64,000 nt of DNA, taken from an uncultured Fidelibacterota bacterium (lineage in GTDB: Bacteria; Fidelibacterota; Marinisomatia; Marinisomatales; UBA1611). The notes under the pieces were generated by a model that was not told the DNA's origin, ran no database searches, and saw only the letters and a list, made by a program, of their open reading frames with translations. The DNA is taken from positions 1-64,000 of the forward strand of contig CACEUX010000004.1 of assembly GCA_902562835.1 (NCBI GenBank). Reading direction: 5' to 3'. The position numbers were made by a program, and so were the translations under genes. The number at the start of each line of letters is the position of its first letter. The first letter of the stretch is position 1. Below are positions 19,555 through 27,753 of this stretch, piece by piece.

Positions 19555-20313
19555 TTGATCACTGAAATTAAACATAACACTAATACCTATTATATTAATA
19601 CCCATGAAGGGGTGGACCTTTCAATTAGAAATGATTTCTTAGGTAGTGGTCCCATATTTTATGGTGCAGAAAAACCTCAGGTGAACGCTCTAAGAACTGG
19701 CGATTTTATTGGCGATATAAAAAAGGGGGGGAGCTGCAATGTCCCTATTGTCACTTTAGATATACACTGTACGGGAACCCATACAGAATCAATTGCACAC
19801 GTAATAGATTCAGAAGTAAAAATATCAGATGTTTGCCCCAAGGGTATGATTCCAGCATGGTTGGCTTCAGTAGAATTGCAGGAAGCAAATAGGACAAATG
19901 AATCTTATCATTGTGATATGAAGAATGACCTGGTGATCACAAAAGATGAACTACAGAAAAATACACTGGAACCTAATAATGCATTGATCATTAGAACGTT
20001 GCCGAATAATGTGTCTAAGAAAAAAAGGGATTACAATGTAGAACCTGCACCCTTCTTTACAAATGATGCCATTGATTATATTAATGCTTTAGGTGTGCAA
20101 CATCTTTTAGTGGATATTCCCTCTATTGATAAAGCAAATGATGGAGGGCAATTGGAAAATCATAAAAGATTCTTTAAACAAGGAAAGACCATTTCTGAAC
20201 TACTCTTTATTCCAGATAATGTAACAGATGGATTTGGCTTTTTGCAGATACAAATTCCAAACTGGGGTCTGGATGCAGCACCTAGTCGACCCATCTTTTA
20301 CTCAACTGCATAA
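19555..20313 (+). CDS. Cyclase family protein (kynurenine formamidase-like)
   Basis: 252 aa, TTG start 7 nt after the SelW-like stop; LDIHCTGTHTESIAHV metal-binding HxGTHx motif; LLVDIPSIDKANDGGQLENHKRFF. Confidence 0.75.
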   Translation: MITEIKHNTNTYYINTHEGVDLSIRNDFLGSGPIFYGAEKPQVNALRTGDFIGDIKKGGSCNVPIVTLDIHCTGTHTESIAHVIDSEVKISDVCPKGMIPAWLASVELQEANRTNESYHCDMKNDLVITKDELQKNTLEPNNALIIRTLPNNVSKKKRDYNVEPAPFFTNDAIDYINALGVQHLLVDIPSIDKANDGGQLENHKRFFKQGKTISELLFIPDNVTDGFGFLQIQIPNWGLDAAPSRPIFYSTA

Positions 20314-20384
20314 ACGTTTTTCAGACAGAAAATCTATTCCGTAATTTTAAGTAGTTATTTTTTTTATATAAGGATATTTATATT

Positions 20385-21668
20385 ATGAATGACCAAATGA
20401 AAAGTGTAATTACCTGCGATTTAGATGGAAAGGTTGAAACATTTAGTGATGGTGCTGAAACCCTATTTGGATACAACAGAGAAGAAGTTGTTAATAAGAT
20501 GAGGGTGAGTGATTTTAGCGATGGGCAAGTCGTCCTTGGGCATGTTATAAATTGGCTTGATGAATCTGTTAAAAAAGGGAAGTGGGAAGGTAATACTGCC
20601 TTCATCCATAAAAATGGAAGTGAATTACCTTGTCGTATCAAGATCACACCTACAAAAGGAAGTAATGGAGAGCATATCGGATATTGTGGCGTAACGACTC
20701 TTTTGAAAGATAAAACGCCAGATGAAGTAAGACCAAAGATTAGTTTTATGACACAGCTATTTACCTGGATGGTCATAATGCGTTTACCATTCTTATCTGC
20801 TACGATCGTTCCGATATTAGTTGGTGCTGCAGTTGCCAAATATGCTGGTTATCCCGTAGACTGGGGATGGTTAGGTTTGACTGTGCTTGGTGGAAGTCTT
20901 TTGCATATAGGAACCAATACATCTAATGATTATTTCGATCATATTAGTGGGACAGACGCCCTTAACTATAATTACAGCAATGTTGGATTGAATGGAGGAA
21001 GTAGGAGTATTCAAATGGGTTTGATCACCCCCAAAGGAATGCTCACTGTTGCTATTATAACATTTGCACTTAGTGCTATTGTTGGCATTCCTCTCATATT
21101 GAAAGCAGGTATGTCGGTCTTGTGGTTAGGGTTAATTGGATTTTTATCGGGTTTGTTTTATACTGCGCCACCTTTTCGTTTTTCATCTAGGAAAGGGTTG
21201 GGCGAGCTGCTCATAGGTCTGAATTTTGGTCCTCTTATGGTAGCTGGAAGCACCCTTATACAGACAGGAAAACTTCTCCCAGAAGCTTTTTTCGCAGGAA
21301 TACCAATTGGATTTCTAATAGCCGCTGTTGTTTATGTCAATGAATTCCCCGATCACGACAGTGATAAAGCTAGTGGTAAGAATACCTTAATAGTGGTCTT
21401 TGGTCCTGAGAAAGCAAGAGCTGGCTATGTTTCTTTAGTTGTAGCTGCTTTTTTAAGTGTAGTATTACTGGTCTTAAATGGAACTTTCCCTTCTTTGATT
21501 TTGATTACTCTTTTAGCTTCTTATTTTGGAGTTACCTCGATCCAGACATTATATAAATATTATAATGATAGACTTTTACAACCTGCGAATTGGGGCACCA
21601 TTACTATGCATAGTGTTGCAGGTGTGTTGCTATTTATAGGACTCTGGCTAGGTACGCCTGCTTTATGA
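20385..21668 (+). CDS. PAS domain fused to UbiA-family prenyltransferase (MenA-like)
   Basis: 427 aa; N-terminal PAS (DLDGKVETFSDGAETLFGYNREEVVNK...FIHKNGSELPCRIKITPTKGSNGEHIGY), then UbiA motifs NTSNDYFDHISGTD and NEFPDHDSDKASGKNTL with multiple TM segments. Confidence 0.85.
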   Translation: MNDQMKSVITCDLDGKVETFSDGAETLFGYNREEVVNKMRVSDFSDGQVVLGHVINWLDESVKKGKWEGNTAFIHKNGSELPCRIKITPTKGSNGEHIGYCGVTTLLKDKTPDEVRPKISFMTQLFTWMVIMRLPFLSATIVPILVGAAVAKYAGYPVDWGWLGLTVLGGSLLHIGTNTSNDYFDHISGTDALNYNYSNVGLNGGSRSIQMGLITPKGMLTVAIITFALSAIVGIPLILKAGMSVLWLGLIGFLSGLFYTAPPFRFSSRKGLGELLIGLNFGPLMVAGSTLIQTGKLLPEAFFAGIPIGFLIAAVVYVNEFPDHDSDKASGKNTLIVVFGPEKARAGYVSLVVAAFLSVVLLVLNGTFPSLILITLLASYFGVTSIQTLYKYYNDRLLQPANWGTITMHSVAGVLLFIGLWLGTPAL

Positions 21669-21696
21669 CCTAAAGTCCTATTACAGCTATTTTTAT

Positions 21697-21725
21697 AAAA
21701 AGCCCCTTAGAAAGGGGCTTTTTAT
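21697..21725 (+). terminator. Rho-independent terminator after PAS-UbiA gene
   Basis: AAAAAGCCCCTT-AGA-AAGGGGCTTTTT hairpin with T tract, about 30 nt after the stop. Confidence 0.9.
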
Positions 21726-21776
21726 TTGCACAAAACCAGAAATAATTGTAATATACTTACGAGTAACTTACGAGTA
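21726..21776 (+). promoter_or_regulatory. Promoter plus putative LexA/SOS operator of the mutagenesis cassette
   Basis: TTGCAC (21726-21731) - 17 nt - TAATAT (21749-21754), followed at once by tandem ACTTACGAGTA x2 (21755-21765, 21766-21776). Confidence 0.65.
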
Positions 21777-21796
21777 AAATATTAATAGGTCTAAAA

Positions 21797-21952
21797 ATGA
21801 AGAAAAATAAATTTTATAAACAAGATAAGAAACAAGCTTCTATATCAGTGATCCGTGCTATGACAAGGATCAATGATCATACAAATAGACAGGCATCTCG
21901 TTCTATTGTATGGGATAGGAGATCGATCTTGCACCCATCTATTACCTCATGA
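21797..21952 (+). CDS. Small basic protein (51 aa) heading the lexA operon, hypothetical
   Basis: ATG at 21797: MKKNKFYKQDKKQASISVIRAMTRINDHTNRQASRSIVWDRRSILHPSITS; its TGA overlaps the lexA ATG (ATGA). Confidence 0.5.
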   Translation: MKKNKFYKQDKKQASISVIRAMTRINDHTNRQASRSIVWDRRSILHPSITS

Positions 21953-22569
21953 ACAAACCTCTGTCCCCAAAATTGAAAAAATTCTTGGATTGTGTTCAGC
22001 GATTTACATTGATCCATGATCAATCTCCATCATATGAAGAGATAATGGTCAGTCTAGGATTTGAATCACTGGGAACAGTAAACTGGTATGTAAAGACCTT
22101 GGAAGACCAAGGTTACCTATCACGTATAAAAGGTCCCAACGGCAAGCGGGCGCTCACTTTAATCCATAGAGAGCACGCCACAACTACAACGGCTCGTTTG
22201 CCGCTTCTGGGACTCATTGCCGCAGGTGAACCGATTGAAGCATTAGAAAATCCTGAAATGGTAGATGTACCCGTATCTTTATTGCACCCAGATCATTATG
22301 TTCTACAGGTTAAGGGAAACTCTATGATTGATGAACAGATCCATGATAAAGATTATATTGTTGCTAGGAAGACCAATACTGCGCGTTCCGGACAGATAGT
22401 AGTGGCGTTGATCAATGGCGAGGCTACTCTTAAGTATTACGTTCAAGGCCCTGGTGGTGTGGAACTGCACCCCAGAAATCCAGATTTTCCAATTATAAAA
22501 GTTGACCCCAAAGACGATTTTCATATTAATGGTGTGCTACTCTATTCCTTTCGGAATTATTTGAATTAG
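21949..22569 (+). CDS. lexA: LexA-like SOS repressor (S24 autopeptidase)
   Basis: 206 aa; N-terminal wHTH; cleavage site LIAAGEP; catalytic Ser in VKGNSMIDEQIHDKD and Lys in GEATLKYY. Confidence 0.92.
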   Translation: MNKPLSPKLKKFLDCVQRFTLIHDQSPSYEEIMVSLGFESLGTVNWYVKTLEDQGYLSRIKGPNGKRALTLIHREHATTTTARLPLLGLIAAGEPIEALENPEMVDVPVSLLHPDHYVLQVKGNSMIDEQIHDKDYIVARKTNTARSGQIVVALINGEATLKYYVQGPGGVELHPRNPDFPIIKVDPKDDFHINGVLLYSFRNYLN

Positions 22570-22580
22570 GTACACTATGC

Positions 22581-23753
22581 ATGACCAAGAAAGACGTTCT
22601 TCATATACGTCTTAAGAATATAGAACTCCAGATGGAGCGTATGATGGATCCTGATCTAAAAACACGACCGGTCGCCATCATATCTTCACCTCATCATAAT
22701 GGTAGTATTATTTTTTTATCTCCTGAAGCAGAAGAAGAAGGACTATCACGAGGGATGAAGGTTTCTGTGATACGAAAAATGAGTAATTGTACGCAACTCT
22801 TACCTTATAATCGTTCCCTTTATGATCGCATACACAGTTATATATATCGAGCCTTATCATCATTCACACCGATTGTAGAACCTCAGGATATAGGTGAGTT
22901 CTTTTTAGACATGCATGGTATGCGTGCTATTAATGGACATATAAAGAATACAGGGCTATCTGTTATCAACCATATTAAATATCAGACCAATCTTTCCAGT
23001 ATAGTTGGTATCAGTGTGAATAAGTTGGTAAGCCGTATTGTAACAGCTGTTATTCAAGAGCCAATTCATCAGGTGAAGAGTGGTGAGGAAGCTCAATTTC
23101 TTTCACCTTTGAAGCCATTGGTCTTACCTACAGTAAGGGAAAAATCAGTCCACCGTTTACTAAGATTCTTACTAGTTAAACACATTAGTCAGATCCAATC
23201 AATGACAACTGTGCCAGATGATTTTCGAACATTATTCGGAGTCCATGCTTCTGCGCTTTATAAGGAATGTCAGGGTCATGATACATCATTGGTCAGGCCA
23301 TTTCACCTTAGAGACCATATCCTTGAACAGACCATTCTTCCAGAGGATACTAATGATGAGAACACGCTATATGCTGTCATCAAAGATCTATCAGAGCGAG
23401 TGGCTTTTAAACTTCGACAACGTAAGCAGATAGCAGATAAAATTCGATTGGAAGTACACTATACAGATGGATATAAGAAGCAGAGGATAGGAAAGATCAA
23501 AGGTGCCGATGATCTATCTGCCATCACTGAATGTAAAAAATTATTTAAAAAGGCCAATGAACGGCGAAATCGCGTCCGCACGATACTTGTAGATGTTTGG
23601 GATTTTCAGCCTTATGTAGTTCAAGAAGATCTATTCTCTCATATAGAACAACAAAATTTATCTCTATCTATAGCAATCGATAAGATCCGTTCAAAATACG
23701 GGGTCCATAGTTTACAAACTGCTAATGTATATCAAGCTTTAAGGCCGGCCTAA
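22581..23753 (+). CDS. imuB: ImuB-like Y-family DNA polymerase homologue, probably catalytically inactive
   Basis: 390 aa; VLHIRLKNIELQMERMMDP in place of HIDMDxFFAxVE, and DIGEFFLD in place of SIDEAYLD; C-terminal QEDLF resembles a beta-clamp motif; overlaps dnaE2 start. Confidence 0.75.
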   Translation: MTKKDVLHIRLKNIELQMERMMDPDLKTRPVAIISSPHHNGSIIFLSPEAEEEGLSRGMKVSVIRKMSNCTQLLPYNRSLYDRIHSYIYRALSSFTPIVEPQDIGEFFLDMHGMRAINGHIKNTGLSVINHIKYQTNLSSIVGISVNKLVSRIVTAVIQEPIHQVKSGEEAQFLSPLKPLVLPTVREKSVHRLLRFLLVKHISQIQSMTTVPDDFRTLFGVHASALYKECQGHDTSLVRPFHLRDHILEQTILPEDTNDENTLYAVIKDLSERVAFKLRQRKQIADKIRLEVHYTDGYKKQRIGKIKGADDLSAITECKKLFKKANERRNRVRTILVDVWDFQPYVVQEDLFSHIEQQNLSLSIAIDKIRSKYGVHSLQTANVYQALRPA

Positions 23754-26700
23754 TGTTTGTTCATTTGAATATTCATTCTGTGTATTCTGCTATGAAAGGT
23801 CTTTTATCACTAACAGATATGATAGGTCTTGCTAGATCGCACTCAATGAACACATTGGCCCTAACAGATGTAAATGGAATATGGGGTTTTATTCGTTTTG
23901 TTCAACAATGTAATAGTTCAGATATACAGCCCATTGCTGGGGTCAATCTGATAACAGACAAACAAGAAGTGGTAATATTAGTTGAGAATCAATCTGGCTA
24001 TGAGAACCTATGTCGGATCATATCTCATATTCATGATGACCATACACAGAAAATTTCTGATATTATAAGAAAATATTCTTCAGGTCTTTTTGTTTTATCA
24101 TATGATGCTTTGACCTTGAAAGAATTACAGCGTTCTATACCTAACACGCATCTTTTTATTGAACTCCGACCAGGTATGGAAGAATCAGTCATACAAAAAT
24201 TAGCAAAGGATTTAAAATTAGAAATTGTAGCGACAGGAGATGTTTATTTCAAAAGTAAAAGGGATCATATATCTCATAAGATCCTTTATGCTATCGATCA
24301 TAATCTTACTCTTGAAAAGGTAGGCCCATTGGGGTACAAGTCAGACCAGCACTGGTTTCGAAATGAAGAAGAAATGGTAAAACTTTTTCCTAATAGTTTA
24401 GGCGCACTTAATAATAGTCGATATCTATCAGACCGTTGTAAGACAGATTGGTCATTTATTAATACCATTTTTCCAGGCCTTTCTCTTAAAGATACATATC
24501 GTTCTAATAGAAAATTAAAAAACAAGGTGTTCGAAGGTGCTAAAAAACGTTATGGTAATATCAATGGAGACGTACGTTCCCGAATTGAGTATGAACTTAA
24601 TATCATAACCCAAAAAGGATTTGCACCTTACTTTCTTATCGTTCAGGATATTGTAAACCAGACCCGTGCTACTATTGGTCGAGGTTCTGCAGCGGCATCA
24701 ATAGTGAGCTATTGTCTTTTTATTACTCAGGTCGATCCTTTAAAGTATACACTTCAGTTTGAAAGATTCATTCATCCAGAACGGAAGGACATGCCAGATA
24801 TCGATGTTGACTTCCCCTGGGATGAACGAGATGATATTCTGGATTATGTTTTCAGAAAGTATGGGAAAGAACGTACGGCCATGGTATCTAGTCAAGTGTT
24901 TCTAAAACCTCGTTCAGCAATCCGGGAAGTGGGGAAGGTCTATGGACTGTCAAATGAAGAGATCAAAAGTATCACCAATCGTATTGGATGGTATACTTCT
25001 CGTAGAGATCTCAAGAACTGGATATCTAATGATCAACGTTTTAGTAATGTGAATCTGGATGATATGGTCCTCAAGGTTTTAAAAGAAAGTGAGAAGGTTG
25101 TGGGTGCTTTCCGTCATTCATCGGTCCACCCAGGAGGTGTGGTCATTGTACCTGATGAGATCAGGAGATATATCCCCGTACTGCAAGCACCAAAAGGCGT
25201 GCAGATCGTTGAATGGGAAAAAGATCAAGTAGAGGATTCAGGACTTTTAAAAATAGACCTTCTGGGTAATCGTAGTCTATCAGTCGTCCGTGATGCGATT
25301 CGCCGCATAAACTTAAACTATGGAGATGGTGCATCTCAGAATAAATATTTGGATTATCATCAGATACATGCTGTTGGTGATCATAAGACTGAAAAAATTA
25401 TGAAAGCAGGTAAGACAATGGGAGTTTTTTACATTGAGAGTCCAGCTACTCGTCAACTTTTAGCTAAAGCAGGTGTGGTGGACTTTGAACATGTGGTGAT
25501 CTATTCATCCATTATTCGTCCTGCAGCAAATCGATATACTAATTTGATGCTTTCTAGGATCCATGGTGAAAAATGGGATGTTATTCACCCAGACATGGGT
25601 TTTTTAAAGGAGAGCTATGGTATTATGGTATATGAGGAGCAGGTATCTATGGCAGCTATGACGATGGCAGGATTAGGCTATGCAGAAGCAGAAACACTGA
25701 GAAAGACTATGAGTAGAGATTCTATGAAACATCTTATCCCTACTTGGAAACAGAAATTCACTAATGGAGCCCACCGCCGTGGTTATTCTTTAGATATGAT
25801 CCATAATATATGGGATATGATTGTCTCTTTTGTGGGCTATTCTTTCTGTAAACCACATTCTGCATCCTATGCCATGCTTTCATTTACCTGTGCATATCTT
25901 AAAGCGCATTTTCCTGCTGAATTCTTAGCAGCTGTCATATCTAATCAGGGTGGATATTATTCATCGTATGCCTACATGAGCGAAGCACGGAGATTTGGAA
26001 TCAAGATATTACATCCAGATATTAATGATAGTGTTTACAACTGGTATGGTAAAAATAATGAGATCCAAGTAGGCTTCATGAGTATCAAGAGACTACGGCA
26101 GAAAGCGATCGGTCTAATACTAGATGAACGGAAAGCAGGAGCGTTTGATTCTCTAGATGATTTTTTATTCCGTGTTGAACTAGATCTGGCTGATGCAATG
26201 GCCTTAACGAATGCTGGCTGTTTTAAATCAATAGCACCAGACCTGACTCACCAAGATATTGCATACAAAGTAGCTGGGTTTTACCTTCAAAATGAGTCTC
26301 GAAGATCATTTGATTCGACCCCTCTAAAACGGAGCCCAATATCACATGATACATATCGATTAGAATTAGATACTTTTGGTTTTCCTATTTCTATTCATCC
26401 TTTGGCAAGATATAGACCGATACTAAGCAAGAGGATTATATATGCTAAAGATATTCCACACTTTTTTGGCCAATCTATTTATCTGATAGGGTTATATATC
26501 ACTCGAAAGGAATCAATGACACGTAGATCAGATCCTATGGAGTTCTTAACACTTGAAGATGAGACCGATATATATGAGTGTGTCCTATTCCCGAATGTTT
26601 TCAAGGAATTTGGTGATCTTCTTCATTGGGAAACGCTATTCATTATACGTGGTACAGTGGAAGAATCTTTTGGGGTATATAGTGTGACCATTGAAAAAAT

Positions 26701-26785
26701 GGGAAGCCTACAACAGTGGTTGCACAAATTGGATCAAGATAGATCTCAGTCTAGCTATGCACTCAACTCTAAAATGGCATTGTAG
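23753..26785 (+). CDS. dnaE2: Error-prone DNA polymerase III alpha (DnaE2-like)
   Basis: 1010 aa; PHP domain FVHLNIHSVYSAMKG; GRGSAAASIVSYCL; PDIDVDFPWDERDD; SVHPGGVVI; located in lexA-imuB-dnaE2 order. Confidence 0.88.
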   Translation: MFVHLNIHSVYSAMKGLLSLTDMIGLARSHSMNTLALTDVNGIWGFIRFVQQCNSSDIQPIAGVNLITDKQEVVILVENQSGYENLCRIISHIHDDHTQKISDIIRKYSSGLFVLSYDALTLKELQRSIPNTHLFIELRPGMEESVIQKLAKDLKLEIVATGDVYFKSKRDHISHKILYAIDHNLTLEKVGPLGYKSDQHWFRNEEEMVKLFPNSLGALNNSRYLSDRCKTDWSFINTIFPGLSLKDTYRSNRKLKNKVFEGAKKRYGNINGDVRSRIEYELNIITQKGFAPYFLIVQDIVNQTRATIGRGSAAASIVSYCLFITQVDPLKYTLQFERFIHPERKDMPDIDVDFPWDERDDILDYVFRKYGKERTAMVSSQVFLKPRSAIREVGKVYGLSNEEIKSITNRIGWYTSRRDLKNWISNDQRFSNVNLDDMVLKVLKESEKVVGAFRHSSVHPGGVVIVPDEIRRYIPVLQAPKGVQIVEWEKDQVEDSGLLKIDLLGNRSLSVVRDAIRRINLNYGDGASQNKYLDYHQIHAVGDHKTEKIMKAGKTMGVFYIESPATRQLLAKAGVVDFEHVVIYSSIIRPAANRYTNLMLSRIHGEKWDVIHPDMGFLKESYGIMVYEEQVSMAAMTMAGLGYAEAETLRKTMSRDSMKHLIPTWKQKFTNGAHRRGYSLDMIHNIWDMIVSFVGYSFCKPHSASYAMLSFTCAYLKAHFPAEFLAAVISNQGGYYSSYAYMSEARRFGIKILHPDINDSVYNWYGKNNEIQVGFMSIKRLRQKAIGLILDERKAGAFDSLDDFLFRVELDLADAMALTNAGCFKSIAPDLTHQDIAYKVAGFYLQNESRRSFDSTPLKRSPISHDTYRLELDTFGFPISIHPLARYRPILSKRIIYAKDIPHFFGQSIYLIGLYITRKESMTRRSDPMEFLTLEDETDIYECVLFPNVFKEFGDLLHWETLFIIRGTVEESFGVYSVTIEKMGSLQQWLHKLDQDRSQSSYALNSKMAL

Positions 26786-26928
26786 GGTTGCCTACACATA
26801 TTGTTGAACTTACAGGCATTCCGTTTCAGAATCGTGTCAGTACTTATTAACTCAATTAGACATTTATATACAAAAAAGCCTCACATACTACGGTATTCTT
26901 GTTTATAGGATAATGGTTATATTCTAAT

Positions 26929-27753
26929 ATGAGAAGAATATCAATATATTTCTTAATTATTTTTTGTACAATCATCAAAGCACAGGATAATCTGGTTCTT
27001 GTCAAATTGCAAAATGGAAAAAATGTTAAAGGAATCATTGTCCAGGGGGGAGGACCTGGTGACCATTATGTCAGGATAAAAAAAAGAAATCAAAAAACAG
27101 TTGATATATATATGGATGAAGTAGAGCATATATATAAAGGCACTGGTTCGGTCACCTTACAAATCAAAGATAAAAAGGGAATACCGATCGATGCACCATT
27201 GATCAAAGTACAAGATGCTGGTGACAGGAACGGGGAATCTATAGAACTGCAAGAAACATCATATGATGATTTCCCAATAGGAAATTATTACATTACAGTT
27301 TCAAAGGAAGGTTATTTTACAGAATCTAAAAAGCTCAAGGTTGCTCTTGGTAAAGAGACATCGATTGATTTTAAGCTTTCATTTCAATGCAATATATGCG
27401 GACACCCATCATCAAGTCTAGGTGAACCTTGTCAGAATTGTATCAGAGATGGTAAAACACCCGAAATGATGATAGATAAATACCGCAGATTCAATACCTT
27501 CAAAAAAATGACTGTTGCAGGTACCTCCGTTCTAGGTATAACAAGTGCATATTTAGCGTATTCATCTTCAAAAAATTATGACCTTTATAAAACAGCAGAA
27601 AGTGATGCCGATAATTACAGGAGAAAGGTTGAATTCGCTGATACCCATAAGGTTACTTCATTAGTGACCTCATCACTACTGTTGGCGTTAACAGGCTATT
27701 TCCAATGGCAAGAAAAAAAAATACAAAAGCAGTTAAGATCATTTGAGCAATAG
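26929..27753 (+). CDS. Exported PEGA-like domain protein with a CxxC...CxxC zinc-ribbon-like segment
   Basis: 274 aa; signal peptide; LIKVQDAGDRNGESIELQETSYDDFPIGNYYITVSKEGYFTESKKL; CNICGHPSSSLGEPCQNC. Confidence 0.5.
   Translation: MRRISIYFLIIFCTIIKAQDNLVLVKLQNGKNVKGIIVQGGGPGDHYVRIKKRNQKTVDIYMDEVEHIYKGTGSVTLQIKDKKGIPIDAPLIKVQDAGDRNGESIELQETSYDDFPIGNYYITVSKEGYFTESKKLKVALGKETSIDFKLSFQCNICGHPSSSLGEPCQNCIRDGKTPEMMIDKYRRFNTFKKMTVAGTSVLGITSAYLAYSSSKNYDLYKTAESDADNYRRKVEFADTHKVTSLVTSSLLLALTGYFQWQEKKIQKQLRSFEQ

Noticed and set aside
20378-20839. 153-aa minus ORF
   Set aside because: Antisense to the PAS-UbiA gene, no recognisable domain
26786-26850. Short open stretch after dnaE2 (LPTHIVELTGIPFQNRVSTY)
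   Set aside because: About 20 codons with no recognisable homology or RBS; could be chance
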